From contig CAAFJI010000186.1 in NCBI GenBank assembly GCA_900763175.1, positions 1 to 17,078 of the forward strand: a DNA stretch of 17,078 nt, in the 5' to 3' direction. A model generated the notes under the pieces. That model did not search any database and was not told the DNA's origin. It was given only the letters and a program-made list of their open reading frames with translations. Positions 1 to 7,626 of this stretch are shown here, piece by piece. The DNA comes from Lachnospiraceae bacterium. GTDB taxonomy: Bacteria > Bacillota > Clostridia > Lachnospirales > Lachnospiraceae. The first letter of the stretch is position 1, and each line of letters starts with the position of its first letter. The position numbers and the translations under genes were made by a program.

Positions 1-8
1 ATAAATAA

Positions 9-1301
9 GTTGTTGCATCGATTCCAAAGAGAGAGTTTATTTTACGACCTCCTGGTACTGGTAAAACTCTTCTTGCGAATTCAGTAGCAGGAGAAGCGGA
101 GGTTCCGTTCTTTTCTATTTCCGGTTCAGAATTTGTGGAGATGTTCGTAGGTATGGGAGCTGCCAAGGTTCGTGACCTGTTTAAACAGGCAAATGAGAAG
201 GCTCCATGTATTGTTTTTATCGATGAGATTGATACCATTGGTAAAAAGCGTGACAATGGAGGATTCACAGGAGGAAATGACGAGCGTGAGCAGACACTGA
301 ACCAGTTGCTTACAGAGATGGATGGATTTGACGGCTCCAAGGGTGTTGTCATCCTGGCTGCCACCAACCGTCCGGATTCCCTTGACCCGGCGCTCCTTCG
401 TCCGGGACGCTTTGACAGAAGGATTCCGGTAGAGCTTCCGGATCTGAAGGGCCGTGAGGAGATCCTGAAGGTTCATGCAAAGAAGATTAAGATCGCAGAC
501 AATGTAAGATTCGATGAAATCGCAAAGGCAGCAGCCGGTGCTTCTGGCGCAGAGCTTGCCAATATTGTAAATGAGGCGGCCTTAAGAGCAGTCCGGGACA
601 GAAGAAAATTTGCCACACAGGCAGACTTTGAGGAAAGCATTGAAGTTGTAATCGCCGGGTATCAGAAGAAGAACCGGGTACTTTCCAACAAGGAAAAGCT
701 TATCGTATCCTATCACGAAATCGGTCATGCTCTTGTAGCTGCCAGGCAGACAGATTCTGCCCCGGTACACAAGATCACCATTATTCCCCGTACTTCAGGA
801 GCCCTTGGCTATACCATGCAGGTGGATGAACAGGAGCATTATCTGATGACAAAGGAAGAGCTGGAAAATAAGATCGCTACCTTTACAGGCGGCCGTGCAG
901 CTGAGGAACTGATCTTCCACAGCATTACCACAGGTGCCTCCAATGACATTGAACAGGCCACCATGCTTGCAAGAGGAATGATCTCCAGATATGGTATGAG
1001 TGATGAATTTGACATGGTCGCCATGGAAAGCATGAGTAATCAGTATCTGGGTGGAGATTCCAGTCTCAGCTGTTCCTTTGAAACGCAGACTCTTCTGGAC
1101 AAAAAGGTGGTAGAGCTTGTTCGCAGACAGCATGAAAAGGCATACAAGATTCTTCAGGATAACATTGAGAAGCTTCATGAGCTTGCTAAATATCTGTATG
1201 AAAATGAGACGATCACAGGAGAAGAGTTTATGAAGATCTTAAACGCTCCGTCTAATCTCATGGGAACATCTTCTGTTTCCATGGAAAAAGGGGCAGAATA
1301 A
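9..1301 (+). CDS. ftsH: ATP-dependent zinc metalloprotease FtsH, 5'-damaged partial gene
   Basis: FtsH is a membrane AAA+ protease that unfolds and degrades membrane and regulatory proteins. Only the AAA core and protease half are here; the N-terminal membrane segments would lie left of the window. The frame is open from 9, after an in-frame TAA at 6-8. Visible parts, numbered from the ATG at 135: Walker B IDEID near residue 30, the SRH with NRPDSLDP and RPGRFDRR, the zinc site HEIGH at residues 194-198, and GASNDIEQA carrying the third zinc ligand. The Walker A stretch (54-77) reads RPPGTGKT, whereas the family has GPPGTGKT. The six residues before it are unlike the family, while everything after about nt 120 looks normal. 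Neither the ATG at 135 nor the GTG at 132 has a ribosome site, and both would omit Walker A. This is either a pseudogene, a frameshifted gene or low-quality sequence at the left edge. The family is certain; function is doubtful. Confidence 0.8.
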   Translation, partial: VVASIPKREFILRPPGTGKTLLANSVAGEAEVPFFSISGSEFVEMFVGMGAAKVRDLFKQANEKAPCIVFIDEIDTIGKKRDNGGFTGGNDEREQTLNQLLTEMDGFDGSKGVVILAATNRPDSLDPALLRPGRFDRRIPVELPDLKGREEILKVHAKKIKIADNVRFDEIAKAAAGASGAELANIVNEAALRAVRDRRKFATQADFEESIEVVIAGYQKKNRVLSNKEKLIVSYHEIGHALVAARQTDSAPVHKITIIPRTSGALGYTMQVDEQEHYLMTKEELENKIATFTGGRAAEELIFHSITTGASNDIEQATMLARGMISRYGMSDEFDMVAMESMSNQYLGGDSSLSCSFETQTLLDKKVVELVRRQHEKAYKILQDNIEKLHELAKYLYENETITGEEFMKILNAPSNLMGTSSVSMEKGAE

Positions 1302-1312
1302 GCCAAAAGCAA

Positions 1313-1362
1313 CAGAAAATCCGAGAGACAGCAGAATCCACTGCTGTCTCTTGTGTTTTCTG
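1313..1362 (+). terminator. Rho-independent terminator after ftsH
   Basis: A perfect 10-bp stem, GAGACAGCAG (1325-1334) with CTGCTGTCTC (1341-1350), has a 6-nt loop. An outer stem, CAGAAAA (1313-1319) with TTTTCTG (1356-1362), extends it. The T tract is short (four Ts at 1356-1359), so termination may be moderate. The A-rich left side would let it also work on the other strand. Confidence 0.65.
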
Positions 1363-1379
1363 GCAGTTTCGGATATAAT
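1351..1379 (+). promoter_or_regulatory. Putative sigma-A promoter for the zf-HC2 gene
   Basis: The -10 box TATAAT (1374-1379) is perfect. A weak -35 TTGTGT (1351-1356) lies 17 bp upstream and overlaps the right arm of the ftsH terminator. The next start codon is 57 nt downstream. The -10 is convincing and the -35 is marginal. Confidence 0.5.
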
Positions 1380-1435
1380 AATCGGTATGAGTGAGAAAAC
1401 AGAGGATTGGATGAGGCAGGAAAGGGAGGGAAAGC

Positions 1436-1774
1436 ATGAATTGTCAGACAGCAGAGAGTATGGTAACAAGATATATTGAACATGATCTTTCCGTTGATGA
1501 TCTGGAAGAGTTTCTGGAGCATGTAGAGAATTGTCCTTCCTGTTATGACGAGCTTGAAACCTATTTCATTGTTCACGCCGCCATGCAGCAGCTGGACGAA
1601 AAGAGCAGGGATGGAACCTTTGACCTGCGGGAGCTGCTGGAAGAGGATATCCGAAAATCCAAGCATTATATTATGAAGATGAGATTCCGCCGAGCTATAA
1701 GCGGTGTGGGCTTTTGCACCCTGATTGCCGGACTTGGCGGCTTTTTGATTTATATGATCATGCAGACAATGTAA
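1436..1774 (+). CDS. Small zinc-finger (zf-HC2, anti-sigma-like) membrane protein
   Basis: This is a 112-residue protein. The N-terminal part carries the zf-HC2 pattern: C3, then H29-x3-C33-x2-C36, as in ZAS-type anti-sigma factors of the RsiW/RsrA group. The C-terminus has one hydrophobic segment (about residues 87-109) after a basic stretch (KMRFRR), giving an expected topology of cytoplasmic zinc finger and single membrane anchor. The ribosome site is a purine-rich AAAGGGAGGGAAAG just before the ATG. No sigma-factor gene lies next to it: upstream is ftsH behind a terminator and downstream is polA, 39 nt away. The partner, if any, is unknown. By family it could bind a sigma factor, but other zf-HC2 membrane proteins are not anti-sigmas. 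The fold assignment is fairly safe and the role is not assigned. Confidence 0.75.
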   Translation: MNCQTAESMVTRYIEHDLSVDDLEEFLEHVENCPSCYDELETYFIVHAAMQQLDEKSRDGTFDLRELLEEDIRKSKHYIMKMRFRRAISGVGFCTLIAGLGGFLIYMIMQTM

Positions 1775-1789
1775 GCAGGTAAATCCTGC
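1775..1789 (+). other. Short hairpin between the zf-HC2 gene and polA
   Basis: GCAGG (1775-1779) pairs with CCTGC (1785-1789) around a 5-nt loop directly after the stop codon. It is followed by an A/T-rich stretch but no clean T tract. It may be a weak attenuator or mean nothing. Confidence 0.25.
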
Positions 1790-1813
1790 AAATAAATTTC
1801 CGGAGGCAGATGG

Positions 1814-4273
1814 GTGAGCGAGAAGATTTTACTGATAGATGGTGAAACTATTTTATATAAGGCATTTTACGGAGTACCAGATCAGGTAAGCCTGCTGGGA
1901 CTGCATACAGGAGGCATATATGGTTTTTTGCACCTGATGGTTGAAACTCTGGAAAGGGAAAAACCAGACTATGTGACGGTGATATTTGAAAAAGAAAAAG
2001 ACGGCTTCTGTCATGAGAGATACGGTAAGTATCTGAAAACAAAAAAAGCAATGCCGGAAATCCTGGAACAGCAGATTCCCCTGCTAAAAGAAATCCTGGA
2101 AGCAATGGGAATCTATACTCTTGTTCTGGAGAAACATTCTGTAGAGGAAGCAATGACACAGATTTCTGGAAAAAGTAAAGAAAAGGCCATGGAAGTCGTC
2201 ATTCTGTCCGGAAAAACTGAAACAAAAAGTTTGGCATCAGATAAGGTTCAGGCAATTATCCCTCAGACAGCAGCCGGACAGGCTGTGCTTCATAGATATG
2301 CAGAAGAAACCGAAAAAAGAAACCTTGCTGCAGCAGCCGGAGAGAAGGCTGACAGGGAGAACCTGACAGACCAGTCAGCAGCCGTTTCTATACCAGACCT
2401 TGATCTTGAAAAAGCAAAGCTTGGCGACATCTACACAAAAGAAGCCTATGAGCTATGCCAGAAATGGAACCTCGACAGCTTCCTTGTGAAATTTGACCCC
2501 GTTCTGGTAAACGAGGGCTCCATAGAGCAGAATTTCTTTGAATGTATGGGAACAGAAAGCTGTGATGCCATTTTTGAAAAAGCAGCGAAAAAAGAGGCCG
2601 TAGGTCTTGGAGTCCTTTGCGATAAGGAGGGCTTGTACGCCGTGGCACTCGCCCTGGAAGAAGCGGAGATCTGCTATATTCCGGTGGAAGGATTTATTAC
2701 CTCCGGATATCTGGGCGAAAAACTTTGGAACCTTGGAAAAACCACCCGACTTTGCTGTAATGATGTGAAATCCATGCTAAAGCACATTCAGCTGGAACCT
2801 GATACGAAGATCTTTGACTGTGGAATAGCAGCATATCTTCTGAATCCTCTGAAAGGCTCCTACCCTTACAACGAAATTGCCAGAGAATATCTGTCTGGCA
2901 GGGAATTTCCAGCCAGAGAGGAGCTTTTAGGAAAAATATCCTTGAAAAAAGCATGGGAAGAAGAACTGGCGGAAGCAAGGAATCTGACCTGCTATATGGC
3001 GTACACAGCACTGGCTGCATTCCGTCCTCTTGAAGAACAGCTGAAAGCAGAAGAAATGTGGGAGGTTTATACACAGATCGAGCTCCCACTGGTATTCACC
3101 CTGGATTCCATGGAAAAATGGGGAATCGAGGTAAAGGGAGAAGAGCTGAAATCCTATGGAGAGAAGCTGAACGTGCGGATCCGGGAGCTGGAGCAGTCAA
3201 TCTGGCAGCAGGCAGGTGAAAATTTCAACATCAATTCACCTAAGCAGCTAGGTGTGATTCTCTTTGAAAAGATGGGAATCCCAGGAGGGAAAAAGACGAA
3301 AACCGGTTATTCAACCTCCGCAGATATTTTGGAAAAGCTGGCATCTGAGTACCCGATCGTAAATGACATTCTGGAATACCGCCAGCTGGCGAAGCTGAAA
3401 TCTACTTATGCAGACGGGCTTGGAGCTGTGATCGAAGCAGACGGAAGAATCCATTCTACCTTCAATCAGACCATTACAGCCACCGGTCGTATTAGCAGTA
3501 CAGAGCCAAATCTCCAGAATATTCCCGTTCGTATGGAGCTTGGCCGGCTGATCCGCAAGGTATTCGTGCCGGCAGAAGGATTTGTGTTCCTGGATGCAGA
3601 CTATTCCCAGATCGAGCTTCGGGTTCTGGCACATATGTCCCAGGATGAAAAGCTGATCCAGGCATATCAGGAAGCAGAGGACATCCACCGTCTCACTGCT
3701 TCCCAGGTATTTCACATTCCACTGGAAGAGGTGACTCCCTTACAGCGAAGAAACGCCAAAGCAGTAAATTTCGGAATCGTATATGGCATCAGTTCTTTCG
3801 GCCTCAGCCAGGATCTGAGCATTACAAGAAAAGAGGCCTCAGCTTATATTGAGCAGTATTTTGAAACCTATCCCCGTATCAAGGGCTTTTTGGACGGCCT
3901 TGTGGAGCAGGGAAAAGAGAAGGGCTATGTATCCACCATGTTCGGAAGAAGACGGCCTGTTCCGGAACTGAAATCCAGCAACTTCATGCAGCGCTCCTTT
4001 GGGGAACGTGTGGCAATGAATTCTCCGATCCAGGGAACTGCGGCAGATATTATCAAGATTGCCATGAACCGGGTGTACCGGCGCCTTCAGGAAGAACATC
4101 TTCGTTCCAGACTGGTGCTCCAGGTACATGATGAGCTTCTGATTGAGACACAGGAGGAGGAAATCCCACAGGTTTCCAGGATCCTGGAAGAGGAAATGAA
4201 GGGGGCAGCGAAGCTGGCTGTGGAACTGGAGGTGGATATGCACCAGGGAAACAACTGGTATGAGGCGAAATAA
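1814..4273 (+). CDS. polA: DNA polymerase I with degenerate 5' nuclease and 3'-5' exonuclease domains
   Basis: Family A polymerase for gap filling and Okazaki fragment maturation, 819 residues (usual length about 870-930). The GTG start at 1814 has CGGAGG seven bases upstream; the ATG at 1810 is out of frame. The polymerase domain is complete: GRISSTEPNLQNIP; motif A DYSQIE with D596; motif B RRNAKAVNFGIVYG with R645 and K649; motif C HDE at 772-774. The 5' nuclease domain keeps its fold-like sequence and D9 (LIDGE), but the usual FDK is FEK (E59), EADD is SVEE (109-112) and TGDKD is SGKTE (132-136). The helix-three-turn-helix with GIGxKTA is missing between about 150 and 190, replaced by Ala/Glu-rich sequence. 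The 3'-5' exonuclease region (about 240-400) lacks DxE and the NxxxD pattern, as in Bacillus-type enzymes. I infer a polymerase-only enzyme. It overlaps coaE by one base (TAATG). Confidence 0.93.
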   Translation: MSEKILLIDGETILYKAFYGVPDQVSLLGLHTGGIYGFLHLMVETLEREKPDYVTVIFEKEKDGFCHERYGKYLKTKKAMPEILEQQIPLLKEILEAMGIYTLVLEKHSVEEAMTQISGKSKEKAMEVVILSGKTETKSLASDKVQAIIPQTAAGQAVLHRYAEETEKRNLAAAAGEKADRENLTDQSAAVSIPDLDLEKAKLGDIYTKEAYELCQKWNLDSFLVKFDPVLVNEGSIEQNFFECMGTESCDAIFEKAAKKEAVGLGVLCDKEGLYAVALALEEAEICYIPVEGFITSGYLGEKLWNLGKTTRLCCNDVKSMLKHIQLEPDTKIFDCGIAAYLLNPLKGSYPYNEIAREYLSGREFPAREELLGKISLKKAWEEELAEARNLTCYMAYTALAAFRPLEEQLKAEEMWEVYTQIELPLVFTLDSMEKWGIEVKGEELKSYGEKLNVRIRELEQSIWQQAGENFNINSPKQLGVILFEKMGIPGGKKTKTGYSTSADILEKLASEYPIVNDILEYRQLAKLKSTYADGLGAVIEADGRIHSTFNQTITATGRISSTEPNLQNIPVRMELGRLIRKVFVPAEGFVFLDADYSQIELRVLAHMSQDEKLIQAYQEAEDIHRLTASQVFHIPLEEVTPLQRRNAKAVNFGIVYGISSFGLSQDLSITRKEASAYIEQYFETYPRIKGFLDGLVEQGKEKGYVSTMFGRRRPVPELKSSNFMQRSFGERVAMNSPIQGTAADIIKIAMNRVYRRLQEEHLRSRLVLQVHDELLIETQEEEIPQVSRILEEEMKGAAKLAVELEVDMHQGNNWYEAK

Positions 4274-4863
4274 TGAAGATCATAGGAATTACAGGAGGAG
4301 TAGGCGCCGGAAAAAGCACGGTCCTTGCTTTCCTGAAGGAAAAATATCAGGCATATGTGATTCTTGCCGATGAAGTGGGCCATCTTGTGATGGAGCCGGG
4401 GGAAGAATGCTATGAGCCTGTAATCAGGCTTTTCGGGAAAGATGTGATAAAAAATGATAAAACTATTGACCGGAAGCAAGTTTCTGATGTAGTATTTGGA
4501 CAGCCGGATATGCTCTTAAAATTAAACGGGATCATCCATCCGGCGGTGAAACGTTATATATTAAAAATGCTGCAGGAGCAGAAGAAAGCAGGCAGAGTCC
4601 TTTGCATCGTGGAGGCTGCCCTGCTTCTGGAAGAGCATTATGAGGAGTTTTGCGATGAAGTCTGGTATGTTCATACAGATTCTGAGATAAGGATAAAAAG
4701 ACTAATGGAAAGCCGGGGCTATACCAGGGAGAAATCCATTGGGATTATCAAAAACCAGGCATCAGAGGAGTTCTTTCGTGCTCATGCAGATTATATCATA
4801 GAGAATAACGGTGATCTGGAAAAAACATGGAAGCAGATCGAAGAAGGAGTAAACAGGAAATGA
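4273..4863 (+). CDS. coaE: Dephospho-CoA kinase
   Basis: Catalyses the last step of coenzyme A synthesis in the cytoplasm, phosphorylating the 3'-hydroxyl of dephospho-CoA with ATP. The 196-residue length is normal for the family. The P-loop is GGVGAGKS at residues 8-15. Downstream are LADEVGH (family DAD-x-x-x-R region, with Leu for the first Asp), a LNGIIHPAV motif (family HP) and VEAALLLE (family PLLFE region). The start overlaps the polA stop as TAATG and the stop overlaps the next start as ATGA, so the three genes are translationally coupled. polA-coaE neighbourhood is common in Firmicutes, often with mutM (fpg) between them; here no mutM is present. The identification is safe. Confidence 0.93.
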   Translation: MKIIGITGGVGAGKSTVLAFLKEKYQAYVILADEVGHLVMEPGEECYEPVIRLFGKDVIKNDKTIDRKQVSDVVFGQPDMLLKLNGIIHPAVKRYILKMLQEQKKAGRVLCIVEAALLLEEHYEEFCDEVWYVHTDSEIRIKRLMESRGYTREKSIGIIKNQASEEFFRAHADYIIENNGDLEKTWKQIEEGVNRK

Positions 4864-5657
4864 GATTTTGCAGCATTGCCAGTGGAAGCAGTGGAAACTG
4901 TATTTATGTGGGGTCTGAGGATACGCACATTCTGGTTGATACAGGAATCAGCGGAAAGAAGATCGAGCAGGGTCTGAATCAGCTGGAGCTGACCGGCAGG
5001 GATATAGACGCTATTTTGGTTACTCACGAACATTCCGATCATATCAGCGGCCTTGGGGTAATGGCAAGACGCTATCACATTCCGGTTTTTACTACCGGAG
5101 GAACAGCGGATGCCATCAGCCGTATGAAGAATATGCAGAATCTCCCGGAGGAAACCCTTCATGAAATCCAGGAAGACCAGGATTTTCGGCTTGGGGACAT
5201 TACGGTGCATCCCTTTTCCATTCCCCATGATGCGGCCCAGCCGGTAGGGTATCGGCTGGAATGCCAGGATAAGGCAGTTGGGATTGCCACAGACCTTGGA
5301 AAATACAATGAGTATATAGTGGACAACCTGCAGAATCTGGATGCCGTTCTCCTTGAGGCAAATCACGACATCCGTATGCTTCAGGTAGGCAGTTATCCTT
5401 ATTATCTGAAACAGAGGATCCTTGGGGACAGGGGGCATTTGTCCAATGAAAATGCAGGGCGGCTTTTGTGCCGGCTTCTTCACGATGATTTAAAAGCGGT
5501 TTTTCTTGGACATTTAAGCAAAGAAAATAACTACGAGGCTCTCGCCTATGAGACAGTCTGCTCTGAGGTGACCCTTGGAGATAATCCATATAGATCAAAA
5601 GATTTTCAGATACAGGTTGCAAAACGGGACGGCATTTCGCCGGTGGCTGTGCTGTAA
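4860..5657 (+). CDS. walJ: Metallo-beta-lactamase-fold exonuclease, WalJ/YycJ family
   Basis: A 265-residue MBL-fold protein. The metal motif THEHSDH (HEHSDH at residues 56-61) is typical of MBL nucleases, with further conserved stretches SGSSGNC, LVDTGISGK, HDAAQPVGY, EANHD and GHLSKENN. The last includes a late metal His. YycJ/WalJ proteins are 5'-3' DNA exonucleases linked to mismatch repair in Bacillus and usually sit in the walRK operon; here the gene follows polA-coaE instead. I chose the ATG at 4860 (ATGA overlap with coaE, AGGAG ten bases upstream) over an in-frame ATG at 4827 inside coaE, because SIASGSSGN is the usual N-terminus. Co-transcription with a polA lacking nuclease residues is suggestive, but a shared job is only inference. 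Confidence 0.88.
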   Translation: MRFCSIASGSSGNCIYVGSEDTHILVDTGISGKKIEQGLNQLELTGRDIDAILVTHEHSDHISGLGVMARRYHIPVFTTGGTADAISRMKNMQNLPEETLHEIQEDQDFRLGDITVHPFSIPHDAAQPVGYRLECQDKAVGIATDLGKYNEYIVDNLQNLDAVLLEANHDIRMLQVGSYPYYLKQRILGDRGHLSNENAGRLLCRLLHDDLKAVFLGHLSKENNYEALAYETVCSEVTLGDNPYRSKDFQIQVAKRDGISPVAVL

Positions 5658-5759
5658 AGCACATATCCGCTTATGGAAGCCCGTTTTCATATATAAGTCG
5701 AAGGAAATCCCTTGGGCAGTCAAATAGAGGCCAGTGAGCCTACATACAGGAGGAGTATC

Positions 5760-6032
5760 ATGAAAAAAACAATTATCACAGTAGTAGGAAACGACACCGT
5801 TGGTATTATTGCAAAGGTATGTACTTATCTTGCAGAGAATCAGGTAAACATCCTTGACATTTCTCAGACGATTGTACAGGGATATTTTAACATGATGATG
5901 GTAGCAGATACCAGTGCTTCCGATAAGGAAATTGCAACTCTTTCAACAGAACTGGCTGCTTTGGGAAATGAGATCGGCGTAGTGATCCATTGCCAGCATG
6001 AGGATATTTTCAACGTTATGCATCGTATTTAA
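5760..6032 (+). CDS. ACT domain-containing protein, UPF0237 family
   Basis: A 90-residue protein made of one ACT domain: TIITVVGNDTVGIIAKVCTYL is the first strand-helix unit and NILDISQTIVQGYFNMMMVAD the next strands. ACT domains bind amino acids or other small ligands. This family resembles the first ACT unit of GcvR, but the ligand is not known. The start at 5760 is preceded by AGGAGGAG (5748-5755), which decides it over the longer in-frame ATG at 5712. The protein is followed 53 nt later by the UPF0210 gene, a pairing seen widely in Firmicutes, which suggests a functional link. I see no convincing promoter in the 100 bases upstream. Confidence 0.88.
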   Translation: MKKTIITVVGNDTVGIIAKVCTYLAENQVNILDISQTIVQGYFNMMMVADTSASDKEIATLSTELAALGNEIGVVIHCQHEDIFNVMHRI

Positions 6033-6085
6033 CGCAGAAAGAGAAAAGATACGTAAAGTTATCTGGAGAAAGGGACACATACGTT

Positions 6086-7450
6086 ATGATTAATATTTTT
6101 GAAGTAAATGAGACGAATAGAATGATCGAGCAGGAGAACCTGGATGTACGTACCATTACTCTGGGAATCAGCCTGCTGGATTGCATTGACAGTGATCTTG
6201 ATAAATTAAATGAAAAAATTTATAACAAAATTACGACTTATGCAAAGGACCTTGTGGTAACAGGAGAAAAAATTTCTGCCCAGTATGGTATTCCCATTGT
6301 AAACAAAAGAATTTCCGTTACTCCGATCGGTCTGGTCGGCGGAGCTGCCTGCAAGACAACAGAGGATTTCGTGACCATTGCAAAGACTCTTGACAAAGCT
6401 GCAAAAAAGGTTGGAGTAAACTTCATCGGTGGATATACAGCTCTTGTAAGCAAAGGAATGACTCCGGCAGAAGAGCTTCTGATCCGCTCCATTCCCCAGG
6501 CACTTGCCAGCACAGAACGTGTCTGCAGCTCTGTAAATGTCGGTTCTACCAAGACCGGGATCAATATGGACGCAGTGAAGCTCATGGGAGAGATCGTTCT
6601 GGAAACAGCACAGGCCACCAAAGAGCAGGATTCCCTTGGATGTGCCAAGCTGGTAGTGTTCTGCAATGCACCAGATGACAATCCCTTTATGGCAGGCGCT
6701 TTCCACGGCGTTACAGAGGCTGACAGCATTATCAACGTTGGCGTCAGCGGCCCTGGTGTTGTAAAGACTGCCCTGGAGAAAGTAAGGGGAGAGGATTTTG
6801 AGACTCTTTGCGAGATGATCAAGCGTACTGCTTTTAAGGTAACCCGTGTGGGACAGCTGGTAGCCCGTGAGGCGTCCAAAATGCTGGGCGTGCCGTTTGG
6901 TATCGTGGATCTGTCTCTGGCACCTACTCCGGCCATTGGAGATAGTGTTGCGGAGATCCTGGAGGAGATCGGCCTTGAGAGAGCAGGCGCACCGGGAACC
7001 ACAGCAGCTCTTGCTCTTTTGAACGATCAGGTGAAGAAGGGCGGTGTTATGGCCTCTACAGCAGTTGGAGGTTTAAGCGGTGCATTTATTCCGGTCAGCG
7101 AGGATCAGGGAATGATCGATGCAGTTACAGCAGGTGCACTTACCATTGAGAAACTGGAAGCCATGACCTGCGTCTGCTCAGTTGGTCTTGACATGATCGC
7201 AGTTCCAGGAGATACAAAGGCGTCTACCATTTCCGGAATTATCGCAGATGAGGCTGCCATTGGAATGGTCAACCAGAAGACGACTGCGGTTCGTCTGATT
7301 CCGGTGATCGGAAAGGGCGTAGGAGAAACGGTTGAATTCGGCGGACTTCTTGGTTATGCGCCGATCATGCCGGTAAACAGCTTCTCCTGCGAAGCTTTCG
7401 TGGCAAGAGGAGGACGTATCCCTGCACCGATCCACAGCTTCAAAAACTAG
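6086..7450 (+). CDS. UPF0210 (DUF711, PFL-like) family protein
   Basis: A 454-residue protein of the usual family length. The conserved family stretches are easy to see: VRTITLGISLLDC near the start, RISVTPIGLVGG, FIGGYTALVSKGMTP, RVCSSVNVGSTKTGINMDAV, VGVSGPGVVK, DLSLAPTPAIGDSVAEILEEIG, GAPGTTAALALLNDQVKKGG and the C-terminal GGRIPAPIHSFKN. The family is structurally related to pyruvate formate-lyase-type barrels, but its reaction is unknown to me. No signal peptide or membrane segment is present, so it should be cytoplasmic. Ribosome-site candidates GGAG (6065-6068) and AAAGGGA (6069-6075) precede the ATG. It sits behind the ACT protein, probably in one transcript. Its TAG stop overlaps the left arm of a long palindrome. 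Confidence 0.88.
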   Translation: MINIFEVNETNRMIEQENLDVRTITLGISLLDCIDSDLDKLNEKIYNKITTYAKDLVVTGEKISAQYGIPIVNKRISVTPIGLVGGAACKTTEDFVTIAKTLDKAAKKVGVNFIGGYTALVSKGMTPAEELLIRSIPQALASTERVCSSVNVGSTKTGINMDAVKLMGEIVLETAQATKEQDSLGCAKLVVFCNAPDDNPFMAGAFHGVTEADSIINVGVSGPGVVKTALEKVRGEDFETLCEMIKRTAFKVTRVGQLVAREASKMLGVPFGIVDLSLAPTPAIGDSVAEILEEIGLERAGAPGTTAALALLNDQVKKGGVMASTAVGGLSGAFIPVSEDQGMIDAVTAGALTIEKLEAMTCVCSVGLDMIAVPGDTKASTISGIIADEAAIGMVNQKTTAVRLIPVIGKGVGETVEFGGLLGYAPIMPVNSFSCEAFVARGGRIPAPIHSFKN

Positions 7451-7549
7451 TACATCGTTTCGTAAATAACTATGCCAATCGCATAGGATGTGCAATCGGA
7501 TTCACAGACAAGTGAGTGGTATAGTTATATTTCGCAAACAATGTACTGG
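7447..7549. repeat. About 100-bp imperfect palindrome downstream of the UPF0210 gene
   Basis: The left arm (7449-7477, beginning AGTACATCGTTTCG and ending ACTATGCCA) is an imperfect inverted copy of the right arm (7517-7547, beginning TGGTATAGTTATA and ending CAATGTACT). About 26 of 30 positions pair, with a few small bulges. The central 39 bases are unpaired. There is no T tract after it, so it is not a standard terminator, but a fold-back transcript end or a decayed mobile element is possible. The left arm includes the UPF0210 stop codon. Confidence 0.6.
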
Positions 7550-7591
7550 AGCCTGAGAAGGAGAAGATACCTGTTTTTCTTAAATTAACGC

Positions 7592-7620
7592 TTGACATTC
7601 TTACATCACTGTGCTAAAGT
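7592..7620 (+). promoter_or_regulatory. Sigma-A promoter of the T-box/trpXYZ transcript
   Basis: A perfect -35 TTGACA (7592-7597) is followed after 17 bp by TAAAGT (7615-7620), which matches four of six -10 positions. Transcription would begin near 7627, just before the T-box leader. Spacing and position fit well. Confidence 0.7.
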
Positions 7621-7626
7621 ATAAAC

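Noticed and set aside
1810..1813. ATG at 1810 as the polA start
   Set aside because: It is out of frame with polA. The GTG at 1814 has good spacing to CGGAGG and gives the expected N-terminus.
4827..4859. Longer N-terminus for walJ
   Set aside because: It would overlap coaE by 37 bases and adds residues not expected for the family. The ATGA overlap at 4860 has a ribosome site.
5658..5759. Promoter before the ACT-domain gene
   Set aside because: A TATAAG at 5692-5697 has no acceptable -35 at 16-18 bp, so I did not annotate it.
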